From: Leptasterias polaris
Lineage: Eukaryota; Echinodermata; Asteroidea; Forcipulatida; Asteriidae
Reading direction: 5' to 3'
Assembly: GCA_037783415.1 (NCBI GenBank)
Contig: JAZGTN010000055.1
Location: forward strand, 1,916,001-1,980,000
DNA length: 64,000 nucleotides
In this document: positions 1-9,400 of the stretch, piece after piece
Position numbering within the stretch: the stretch's first letter is position 1
How the letters are laid out: the number at the start of each line of letters is the position of its first letter
Translations under genes and position numbers: made by a program
The notes under the pieces: model-generated
Databases searched by the model: none
What the model was told of the DNA's origin: nothing
Seen by the model: the letters and a program-made list of their open reading frames with translations, nothing else

Positions 1-326
1 AGCCCTATGGGTTTCTAGATGGCCCTCCGCTCAATATGTATTATTTTCTTCAAAGCCGTTGATTTATGACTTGTTGTTTACTTGAGTGGAAATTAATAAA
101 CAAACAAACAGGCATAGTATTTGGTCCTTGGAAAAAAATAGGACCATTTCATGGAGTACAAGGGCTGACCTACATATACACATGGTGTAGGGTCTAATAG
201 AATTTTCAGGCCTTATTAATAACATTATTTTTGAATTTTTCTCGGAGGCAATTATATTAGAAAGCAGACTAAAGTGGAAAGAATATAATGCCTGCTTAAT
301 CATGGACTGGCATTTGTTTGACTTAC
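1..326. other. DEK intron (partial), AT-rich
   Basis: Downstream of the DEK exon 8 donor. No DEK C-terminal-domain coding and no other recognisable feature was seen. The next exon should lie left of the window. Confidence 0.5.
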
Positions 327-546
327 AAAGTTTCTTGAATCTACTCTTGGGCACTGATTTTGGCGTTATCTGTATTGCTGCTGCCTTTTTGGGTGTGGAC
401 TTTTTAGGCGTGGTTTTCTTGGATGCGACTTTCTTTGTAGGTGACTTCTTCGGTGACTTGGGCGTGGCTTTCTTTTCTGGTTTCTTCTTCTCGGCCTTTT
501 TCTTGGGTGTCGGCTTGTCTAATTTTGCTTTCTTCTTCTTGGGCTC
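327..546 (-). CDS. DEK: DEK exon 8, SPKK-rich basic tail
   Basis: Lys/Pro-rich, with ATPKSPKKSPTKK and TTPKKSTPKKAA, resembling the H1-type SPKK minor-groove motif. It ends at CTTT|GTAAGT. Read-through beyond the donor gives unrelated residues up to a stop near position 64 and is taken as intron. Confidence 0.85.
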
Positions 547-3500
547 CTGAAAGAGGGAAATTGGGGTCAACAAGAAAAATATTTACCATGTCACCTTGTG
601 TACAACACAAACTACCTTGATTATTCCAGGGAACATGGCAAAGATGGTTAAATGATGTTAAGAATCAACGAACCTCCTCCTCCTCTTCCTCTACTTCATC
701 TTTGTCGTCTTCATCGGCAGCAGCCATATCATCCTCATCCTCGTCCTCAACTCCCTCTTTAACCTCTTCAGCTGATTTCTCTTTGGGCTTCTTAGCCTTC
801 TTGGCCTTCTTGGCATCACCGGAGCCATCTTCCTGTCGTTTCCTCTTCTTTCCCTTCTTCTTCACTGGCTTGGGCTTCTTTTCTATACAACGCAAAAGCG
901 CAGAAAATACGATCAGCGAAAAATGCAACTCAATTTCCACCTATAAAGGCAAAGAATACCTTTGTTTTTTAGAACCGTTTGATTGTTTCGATCCTGTATA
1001 AATGTAGATATATACAATAAAACTAACCTGTGAAAATTTCATTTCAAAACGTGGTCACGTTTTTGAGATATCGTCGAAAGTCCAGAGCAAATATAGGAAT
1101 ACACAAGCTGAGAAGCGTTTCTGACAGAAACGTTTCTCAGATTCAAATTTTGGGGCATAAAATCTGCTATCTTTTTACACAACCACAATACTTGGCCCAA
1201 TGACCAGGGCACTAATGTAAAGCGCATTGATACGTTGTTGTAAAATGCGCTATATAAGAGCTAGTTATTATTATTATTATTACTTCAAAAAGAAAAGTTT
1301 CTCAAAATGCTTTAAACTATCGTAAGCTGCTGTAGGCCTCTGACCAAATAAGTTTTTATTGCAATTAATTTTACAAGTAATTACCAAACGTATAGATAGG
1401 TTGCAGTGTGACGTAAGTCGGCCATCTTTACGGGCAATTTGGAACACACATTCATGCGTTACGCGTGAGAACGGCGTGCAGCACGCGTGAGAACGGCGTG
1501 CAGCACGCGCACATTTCACAAAACTCATTGCATGATTGGTTAGTGAATGACGCGGCTGCGTTAATAATTTGAGCGCTTGACGCGCCTGCAAGCTAAAATG
1601 CAATTTGCCCGTAAAGATGGCGTCTACTGGGAACTATCTATACAGACCCTTTAAAGTTTGAGCTAGGAACAATTGATTGTAGCACTAGCTGGTACCCACT
1701 TTCAAGCCCAAAATGCAGGTAAAAAAAGATCTGCCAAAGCATTACCTGAAATCAGGAGAAATCCTGACAAACCAAAAGCCTGAAAATAATATGAATCCTT
1801 ACTTTGTTGTGGGTGTGGTTTTCCCGAAGGCTCTGGCTTCAAACAGAACGCCAGTATCCTCTCCATGATTTCGTCTTTAGTTCCTTTCTTGTCCAGATCA
1901 AACCACATACAGATCTCTTTCAATCCAGGCATGGTATATCTATAAATAGGATTAAAAAAAGGTCACTGACCATCTAACACCTTAAAGCACGCGTACAAAA
2001 TCAGTTATTGTCATAGATCACTATCTGCACTTTGTGTAATTCAACATTCTATCATTAGGGTTTGCCCTTAAATTTCTTAGTGAATAGCCAGCATGACCAG
2101 TTAGCTTGTCCAGGGTTCTGCCCACGGTGGTCGGTGCCGGAAAACCCGACCGGCACTCATGATTCCCCGACCGGCACTCGCAGAATTTTTTCCTTTTTCC
2201 CTTTTCCCTTTTTTTTGCCCATTTCCTTCAAAATATTTTGAACAACGTGTAAAACAAATTATTTACCAGTAAACAGTTTTATCCAAAGTTTCGAGTAGCC
2301 TACTTCTTTGGTTTGAGTCTATTTTAATGATCCAGGATCGAGCATTCCTCCCGCCTGTACGATGTATATATCCAACGCATGAAACCCGCATTGATTTTGG
2401 TTTCCAGTCACGCTGATTATAGCTTTACACTTGGAATAACATGATACCAGTTTCATCATGTTGCGAACCCTATTCTACAGCGTTTAATACAACGGAAATG
2501 AACTGCAGAGTAAGCACCATGCTATAGATGCTGTAAATTGTTTTCCCATGGCGGTAAAGGCGTGCGCGCACTGAGGGCCTACATTCAAGGCACAGCTGCA
2601 GGGCGCACGTGTGTAACCACTCCGTGCACGATCGAAAGGAAATTGACTTGACTGTACTAGGAAAAAAAAAATTTCCGGCACTAAACAAATCCTGGGCAGA
2701 ACCCTGCTTGTCATTTCAATATAATTTTAATATTTCACATGAAATAGAGATGTTTTTCAACACTGAACTAGTCAGCCGGGCCACATGGTGAAAATTGTGA
2801 CTGGTCCTCATGTGTTTTAACTGGCATTTGGCCAGAAGACCACTGCTAAGGGAGGACGCTGATTATGAGTTTCATTATCCACACTTCTGGATCTGAATGA
2901 GTTTGTTGGCTGTCGCTACCTCCATGGTCATACCATGCAAAATACATTTCCTTTTTAATGCTTGACCTTTGATAAAAAGAACAAAGTGAATGTATACATG
3001 CAATAACCAACCTGTGATACATGTAGTTTCAGCTCAATTAAACATTTTGATTTGAATTTTTCCACAATGACCATCTTTATACTATTAAGTATAAAGTTAT
3101 TAGCAAATCTGTGAACAGTTATATTTTCAATCTTACCAATGTTGTGCACCTTTATAATGAGTTAGTGTTAGATGTTCTTAAAACACACAGTGTTCCAAAC
3201 CCAATGTTGTACCATACTTTTAATCTTGTCAGAACTTTATGTAAATTGTTTATTTAATTGTTAAACAGCTATCAAATTTGTAACACATAAAATAATGTGA
3301 GAAACCTACCTGACCAAAATGGCTTCTTTCTTGTTGTATTCTGGCGTCCCCTTCTCAAAGTTGAACCCGGAAAACTTACGGATGTTTCTTTTTATTTCAT
3401 TTTGCTGCAATGAGAACGAGACAGTCCGAATAAAGTTTGCAGAATCTCCAGAAAATCTTGGACACACCAGGCCTGGAATTTCATCTTTGAGAGGGCAAGC

Positions 3501-6500
3501 CACTTTCATTCTGAAAAGGGCACTTTCATTGGAGAGTTTTCACGCCTTTGGCATTGGTCAGCATTTGAAAGAAACTCCAACTATTAAAGGGAGGGTCAAA
3601 GGTTGGTTTTTGTCAACATACTGCTGATTTTAGGCCAAATTGTCGCTACGGATACAATACAAGTCACCTGTGAAAGTTTCAGCTGAATAGTGTCTACTTG
3701 TTGAGAAAACAGGAAGAAAAAAACTGTCACAGTATTTTCATCAAGAACGTCGAATCCATTCACATTTAGGTGACACAGGTACCAACCACATCTCCGGCTG
3801 CAGCATTCACAAACGGCCACCACAGAATTGTTAATCTCTAATGCTCGCCTCGAGGTGAGTTTTGGAGGTTCTAAAGTTTGTTTATATACTTTTGATGATT
3901 TCTAATCAACAAGGGGGAATTTCACACAAAATAATTTTGCAGAGATGCTTATTATCACCAAACCGTCTTTTAAGCTTTCGGATAGAAATTACACAACTTT
4001 TTTCAAGGTCATACTTTGGAAGAGATAATCTTGGGTGTAGAGAATGACTTTAGGGTCAAACTTTCATAACATACCTTGCCTGTCTTCCCAAAGAAGAACC
4101 TGTAGAGTGCCTTGAAGTAGTCTGAATTTGTCTTCGCGATGTAAAATTCAACTGTCAAGAAACACGGCAATGAAAAAAGGTCAGCTCTATCCTTAAAGTA
4201 TTAACAAACAGACCAGGGCCCAGTTTCATAGAGCTGTTCAGGCTGGTAAACACCACTTCTCAAATTACCCCGTGGGCTACTAACGAAAGGCATATACTTC
4301 TTCCTTCTCAGATGTGAACAGATAAACTTTTAAAATGTGTAAATTTATTTTTGAGTGTGGGAATGTAACTTCGTTTGACCATTAATGTTGCTGTGATCAC
4401 TACCACAGGCATGTGAGCGGGTCACGGAAAAAAACGCGGAAAACTTTAGCAAGTGAAATCCGTGTCCGGATTTTGGGCCAGCACTAGTCTGAATAACAGG
4501 CTTTGTACTGCAGCGTAGACAACAAATTTACAGAAAAATATTAGGCCACAATTCTTACTTGGTAACAAAGTGTTGTTCGTCCTCATTTTCATTATGTTTT
4601 TGTGATATTCCTTAGAAATGTGTTCCACCACAAGCGCGATGCGTCCATCACACACGTGAAAGTCCGTGTGCGCCTAGTCTTGGCTCATGGTGTTGGCTTT
4701 TTAATACAGTTTTTAGTAAAGCGCCCTCTCTTGGTGGAACAGGATGACAACATGGGTTAGTGTAATGGGACATCGCGCTTAACGAAAAATGAACAACAAC
4801 GGCTTTAATCAAAGACTAACGCGGAGCATTTTACTGGGTCTAGCCCCCGACTCACGTGTTGAAATCAAATCGCAATTAAAGTGATTCTTGATGCCAGGTT
4901 CCCCTTCTCTGTGTTAGTGTTGTGCAGTAGAATTACTTGCTGCTTGATGATAAAAAAAAAAAAAACGCGGACCGGTCATTCACGGCGGAGACGTAAGAAA
5001 AATGCAGAGCCCACAAGAAAAACGCAGAATGGGAAAATAAAAAACGTGAATTTCCGCGGAAGTCTCACATGCCTGCTACCATTAATACATCAAAAAGATA
5101 CATTTATGACAATACATGTTTAAAATCTGGGCTACTAAATTTTCTGGGAGCAATTAAAATGCACAGCTTACAAGCCCGGCGGCCTACTTTAAAAAAAAAG
5201 CTTAAGCGCTAAGCCTGTGCTTTAAAAGCGGAAAAGTAGCAAATACAAAAATACCATGTTGTATGCAACATCTTTGACTGATATCTTGCTATTTTTTGCT
5301 AAGCAGAAAAATGTCTAGCATAATTGTCTGTTTCAGCAGCTCTATGAAATCGGTGCCAGGATCTTTCAAAACTTGCATGAGGACAAACACTGGAAACGCA
5401 CACTTGTGTACGCACCACGCGCAACTACCAGCCAATGAGAATTCTCTTCCTTTGACAAAAGTGAGGGCGCTGTTTGAGCTTGTGGCGTCATATATAAGAT
5501 TCGCTTATTGGAAACTTGCGTTAAACTACAAAGACTCACTGTTTGGGATTTCACCCAGCTTCATTCCACTTCCATCTTCCACCTCGAACTTGGTGTCTGT
5601 GACTTCTTTCTTGGTGTCAAAGGTAAGTCTCTCGGTCTTTTTCCTTTCTCGTTTGCCTTCCATGAGCCGGACTGGTCCGTCGAGTGAGCCCACTGGGGGA
5701 CACAGACATAAAAAAAACAAAATTTTCAATCCCCAAAGGTACTACATTTTTACTGGTTTTTGGAATAGTAAATTCGTACCCTCTGATTTGCAACAACCAC
5801 ATGTCAGACATCACAAAACCAACCTATGAAAATTTCCATTGTAAAAAACAGCAAACTGCAAACATTTGGATTTTGTGATCATTAACGCTATCATGTTTTT
5901 GAAATAAAAAGTTGTGATAGAAGGCGCCGCAAAAGGTCATTATCTTGACTTTTAGGGAAATTTAAATGGAAAGATTTTCTCTGAAGGAAAAGTGCCGGTA
6001 TCAAGTTTTTGTTTAAACTTACAATAGCAGTGCCGAGCTATTAAATGTGTAATGCCATTAAGACATTTCAGGTTGTAAATTACTCCTATTTTAATAGATA
6101 TTGCAAATGACAACTCTAGAAACAGCAGTCAAGGCAAACTGGTGGCATACACAGGATCAACACTAACTTCCCAAACTTTATTTTGGTCACAAGTTGAATT
6201 TCCACAAAGGTCTTGAAAGGTCATGTGGTGTGTTGCAACAAACACAAATGTGTTATAAATACTAGTCTAGCCCTAGTCCCAGCGATGTCATCTCATTTGC
6301 CACTTTTGCCATTTACCCTATTGTGTGCTTCAATAATTGTAAACCTTGTTTTTCTTTTCTTAGTAGGTCCATACTCGACAAGTTCTGCTTTTATTTTTTA
6401 AGGGGTCCCATCCACTTCCATTTCCATGTATTTTTGTAACGTTCTTTTGCTTTATATTGTATCAATTTATTGACTTATCGTTTGCCTGTAATCACTTTTT

Positions 6501-9250
6501 ATATGTATTTCTTCCATGTTTATTTTGTGTATGGATTAGAAATAAAAGTGAATTAAATTGAATTCTGAGGCTATTATCCCCCCAAAACACCTGTTTTTAT
6601 TCAGCTGCAATTGTCCTAGTGTCAAAAATAAACTATCCGCGTTTGATATGCCAACTACAAGCCCTTGACAGATCCATTGATGGACAACTTACTGTATTAG
6701 ACTCTGAGCTCTTTGACAATTCATAATGCCTTTAGACATCACCGCCATTCACATGGTGGTGGTGCTCTGCCATAATAAGAACATCCTTTCATTGGACTAA
6801 AAAACATCTGAGAACTTACAGGGGAGTTCTTCATCACTTGATTCTTCATCATCTTCTTCGTCTTCCTCCTCCTCCTCCTCCTCCTTGGTCACCACGCCAC
6901 CATTCTCATTGGGACCAGCTTTCCTCTTCTGTGGCGTTTTCTTGGGTGTTGAGCTTTTGACGGGTGACTTGGCCGATGACTTGGCTGGCGACTTCGCCGG
7001 TGACTTGGCTGTTGACTTGGCTGTTGACTTGGCTGTTGACTTGATGGGGGACTTGATGGGGGACTTGATGGGGGACTTGGTCGAGTCTATTGACTTGTCT
7101 GCCTCTTCTTCCTCCCTGGATTCCATCTGAGGATTTATCTTGGCATTTGCTTCCATTCCCTCCTGGAATGAAAAGAAAAACAATCATAGGCTTAAACTTT
7201 AAAGGAAATGTTCTTAAAAAAGGAGTGTTCTTTTTGGTAATTACTTCACAAATTAATGACCGTAAAAACTTACATGGAAAAGACTAAAAGAGCACTGGAG
7301 AGCTGTTGATATTATAAAACTTTGTTAGAAACGACCCCCTTTGATTTGAAGTAATGTAGTTTTTACCACCGTTTAATATTAATATATTTTAATTTAAGTA
7401 ATAATACTAATTACTATAGTAATACTATTACTATACTGGTATGAAATAGTAAAATTAAAATGAATAAATAAATGACCCTCTCAAAACAAGTCTCAGTCAC
7501 TTTGACATGTTTGATACAAATCGCCAACAATGTTATTGTTGTCATGTGCACAAGTTTTTTACCGCACATTCACTTAAATTAAAGAGTAGCTAGCAAGTAG
7601 CACTGCCACGCACTAGCCTAGGTAGCATCATGGAGGTAGCCTCCATGGTTGCCCCACTTCTGTGGCCAAGGCTAGCTGAATCCTTGGCCAGCCCATCCAG
7701 CCCGCCGATGACGTCGCATTCGATTTGCATGATTATTGATCGGGGTCATTCCAAAATGGCGGCTCCTAATACTAGAATACAGAGTAAGTCGCACAATTAT
7801 CGTTTAAAATATATTTTTAAAATGTTATTTGTTTGAACACCCAAAACACACAAATCAAGCTAAGAAGTAAGATTCGAGAACTCGGTGAACACACATTCAG
7901 CTGGTTTAAACTGCCGACTGGCTCGTCGTTGGGAATGCGCTTTAATTTAATTAAAAAAATATTAGCTTCACAAGAAATGGTCGGGACGTGTGGCCAAGGA
8001 TTCAGCTAGCCTTGGTCACAGAAGTGGGGCTACCTCATGGTAGCACTGCAGTGTCAGTAGTATGCCACGGTGTCACACAACAACGATGTGCAGTGTGCAT
8101 CACATTGTTATTCACGGTAACCAGTCACTTCGGCACCTTGCAAACTCGGCACCAACAAACTCGGCACCAACAAACTCGGCACCAACAAACTCGGCACCAA
8201 CAAACTCGGCACCAGACAAACTCGGCACCAACAAACTCGGCACCAGACAAACTCGACACCAACAAACTCGGCACCAGACAAACTCGGCACCTAGCAAACT
8301 CGGCACCCACACTCGGCACATGTACAAACACAAATTCGGCACCCAGCCGATTTACCACAGCGTACATGGTATTGAAAGCTGAAACATCAATGCACTCAGC
8401 AGATGGGATGTACCATTTGGTTTAAACAAAAACACAATTAGTTTAAGAAATTAACTGAATAATAAATACATATTTTCTAACTAAAGTCTTTAGTAAAGAA
8501 CTAACAATAACGTGTTTTTATGAATAAAATAAACTTTTAGTAAAAAAAAACCCAAAACCCAGACTCATATTATTTAGTTAGACTAGCTGTCAAAAATAAT
8601 CACTATTTTATTTATTCACTGCAAATGAAAACTAATTTAAATAAATAACAATGATAAATAAACAAATAGATTAATAAAAAAAAAACATAAATAAATAAAT
8701 GAGTTTGTTTTAGATTGTTTAACAAATTGAATCACGTATTGACATTGTTTAATATGAATAAAATGAATTCGTTGTTAATTTAAAAGTTGACTAAATGGAG
8801 AAATAAAATAAAGAATAAATGAATAAACAAGTTGATAAAATAAATAAGTAAACAAGAATTGAAGAAATAAATAAAGTTGTTTTTGTTGGATTTGTTTCAC
8901 GTTTGTAAACAGTTTTCTACGGTGCCGAGTTTGTTACTAAAAAATCAGCTGGTGCCGAGTTTGCATTCTTGGTGCCGAGTGGGTGCCGAGTGGGTGCCGA
9001 GTTTGTTTGGTGCCGAGTTTGCAAGGTGCTGAAGTGTCCGGTATTCGCATGGCATGGAGCGGACACACGAAAGTTAGCAGGTTAGCCAGCCATTCAATTT
9101 TAGATAAGTAAACACCCCAAAATCCATTCAGTCACATGACATTCTCAAAAAGTACTGAATCATAACAATTTCAAACAAACTCCAAATCAATAAATGTTGG
9201 ATAAATACCCCTGTTTTCTGATCAACGTCACTGTTTTCTGCCTTAGACAT
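327..9250 (-). CDS. DEK: DEK-type chromatin protein, 3' end beyond the window
   Basis: Eight coding exons, 5' to 3' on the minus strand: 9209-9250, 6820-7162, 5540-5692, 4075-4151, 3310-3404, 1803-1939, 674-882 and 327-546. All junctions are GT-AG and the frame is continuous for 425 codons. DEK is a nuclear DNA- and histone-binding architectural protein. The order seen is: an acidic, Lys/Ser-repeat N-terminus (about 1-129); the DEK core (about 130-282) with GKRERKK, KFSGFNFEKG and the SAP-type stretch WFDLDKKGTKDEI ending KPEPSGKP; then a Lys-rich and acidic tail with SPKK-like motifs (about 283-425). The DEK C-terminal helical domain is not encoded in the window. The last donor (GTAAGT) leaves phase 1, so at least one more exon lies to the left. 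The start ATG opens MSKAENSDVDQKTG, which joins exon 2 in phase 0. The Lys/Ser repeats make the N-terminus longer than in vertebrate DEK. Family assignment is firm. Confidence 0.93.
674..882 (-). CDS. DEK: DEK exon 7, basic then acidic linker
   Basis: A KKGKKRKRQE nuclear-localisation-like cluster is followed by AKKAKKAKKPKEK and then a long Asp/Glu tract. Phase 2 in, phase 0 out at GAG|GTTCGT. Confidence 0.88.
944..1389 (+). mobile_element. Degenerate TTAA-family inverted-repeat element in DEK intron 6
   Basis: The left part (AAAGGCAAAGAATACCTTTG, then a stretch containing AACCTGTGAAAATTTC) and the right part (TTTCTCAAAATG... AGTAATTACCAAA) match the TTAA-bounded elements at 58650-59407. 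It is interrupted around 1130-1285. A second element is inserted at its right end at 1390. Confidence 0.5.
1390..1643. mobile_element. MITE with ~46-bp imperfect terminal inverted repeats
   Basis: The ends are GTATAGATAG...GCCATCTTTACGGGCAA and its inverse TTGCCCGTAAAGATGGC...CTATCTATAC. The element is 254 bp with no coding capacity. It holds a 22-bp direct duplication (GCGTGAGAACGGCGTGCAGC type) at about 1460-1505. It appears nested in the 944-1389 repeat. Confidence 0.75.
1803..1939 (-). CDS. DEK: DEK exon 6, SAP-type DNA-binding motif
   Basis: Encodes MPGLKEICMWFDLDKKGTKD and on to ERILAFCLKPEPSGKP. This is the SAP-box helix-turn-helix of DEK that binds structured DNA. Acceptor TTATAG, donor A|GTAAGG. 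Confidence 0.95.
2111..2706. mobile_element. CAGG...CCTG inverted-repeat element with 6-bp target duplication
   Basis: Termini CAGGGTTCTGCCCA and TGGGCAGAACCCTG, with inner GGTGCCGGAAA/TTTCCGGCAC also inverted. It is flanked directly by CTTGTC on both sides (2105-2110 and 2707-2712). It lies in DEK intron 5 and is non-coding. It shares end structure and duplication length with 4406-5075 and 48811-49195. Confidence 0.82.
3310..3404 (-). CDS. DEK: DEK exon 5, FSGFNFEKG motif
   Basis: Begins after ATTGCAG with QNEIKRNIRKFSGFNFEKG and ends in KKEAILVR at AG|GTAGGT. FSGF-FEKG is the most diagnostic DEK signature. Confidence 0.95.
4075..4151 (-). CDS. DEK: DEK exon 4
   Basis: A 77-bp exon, too short to stand out as an open frame. 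It encodes EFYIAKTNSDYFKALYRFFF then GKTGK, aligning with the DEK segment between the GKRERKK motif and the FSGF motif. Donor AAG|GTATGT. Confidence 0.92.
4406..5075. mobile_element. CAGGCATGTGAG-ended element with 6-bp target duplication
   Basis: The terminal inverted repeat CAGGCATGTGAG/CTCACATGCCTG is flanked immediately by CTACCA at 4400-4405 and 5076-5081. It sits in DEK intron 3. The interior repeats CGCGGAAAA- and CCGGATTTT-like words. No coding capacity. Confidence 0.82.
5265..5358 (+). mobile_element. 3' fragment of the 193-bp AATTTCATAGAGCTGC MITE
   Basis: Contains GCTAAGCAGAAAA and ends in CAGCAGCTCTATGAAAT, as in the complete copy at 12089-12281. A left-end fragment of the same family (CCCAGTTTCATAGAGCTG) is at about 4218-4235. 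Confidence 0.6.
5540..5692 (-). CDS. DEK: DEK exon 3, start of conserved core
   Basis: Encodes GPVRLMEGKRERKKTERLTF and the following stretch to KLGEIPN, matching the start of the conserved DEK core (EGKRERKK, then the ERL motif). Donor A|GTGAGT, phase 1. Confidence 0.93.
6820..7162 (-). CDS. DEK: DEK exon 2, acidic and KSPIK/KSTAK repeat region
   Basis: Acceptor CATTCCAG at 7163-7170, donor T|GTAAGT. It encodes about 114 residues: a short acidic patch, then a run of four-residue repeats (SPIK, STAK, SPAK) from a 12-bp tandem repeat at about 6957-7085, a basic patch and a Glu/Asp run. The repeats keep every other frame open, so overlapping open frames here are not genes. Confidence 0.9.
7195..7350 (-). 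mobile_element. Fragment of the TTAA-family element (reverse orientation)
   Basis: TTGGTAATTACTTC...AAAACTTAC...GAGCACTGGAGAGCTGTTGA is the reverse complement of the right half of 59039-59407. It lies in DEK intron 1. Confidence 0.6.
7620..8053. mobile_element. Palindromic element in DEK intron 1
   Basis: Two 40-bp arms, 7651-7690 and 7991-8030, are inverted copies differing at one base (core GGCTAGCTGAATCCTTGGCC). Outside them, GGTAGCATCATGGAGGTAGCC and CTACCTCATGGTAGCAC are also roughly inverted. The loop carries TGACGTC, ATTTGCAT and CCAAAATGGCGGC motifs. Confidence 0.65.
8126..9036. mobile_element. Foldback-like element with tandem-repeat arms, DEK intron 1
   Basis: The left arm (8126-8345) is a 15/16-bp tandem repeat of AACTCGGCACCAACA type. 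The right arm (8925-9036) is the inverse (GGTGCCGAGTTTG). The outermost ends are CACTTCGGCACCTTGCAAAC and its inverse with one mismatch. The roughly 550-bp AT-rich centre has no gene. Inverted arms made of short tandem repeats are the hallmark of foldback elements. No clear target duplication was found. Confidence 0.75.
9209..9250 (-). CDS. DEK: DEK exon 1, start codon
   Basis: Fourteen codons from ATG (9250-9248) to donor GGG|GTATTT. The alternative start is the in-frame ATG at 7156-7154 in exon 2. The upstream one is preferred because it lies at a promoter-like region and splices in phase. Confidence 0.75.
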
Positions 9251-9400
9251 CGCTACTTGATTTCCACGTTGTGATCCCAGCGCGGCTGGTTTCCAAAATG
9301 GCGGTACCTACGGCGCGAGAAAACCGACCAATCACGATGGGTGTTGAATAGTAATTTGGTCAGCAGACGATATAACGTTTGTTATCATTGGACTGGGTAT
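9251..9400 (-). promoter_or_regulatory. Probable DEK promoter/5' UTR region
   Basis: Just upstream of the DEK start is a YY1-like CCGCCATTTTGG (minus strand, 9304-9293) within a CG-containing stretch, and an inverted CCAAT box (CCAATCA on plus, 9328-9334). No TATA box was recognised. The transcription start is not determined. Confidence 0.45.

Noticed and set aside
1..300. Possible DEK C-terminal domain exon at the left edge
   Set aside because: Translation of the minus strand here gives no helical DEK-C signature, and the preceding donor implies intron.
8062..8425. Open frames of 106-145 codons with TNSAPTNSAP or TRHQQTRHQ repeats
   Set aside because: Translations of the 15/16-bp repeat arm of the foldback element.
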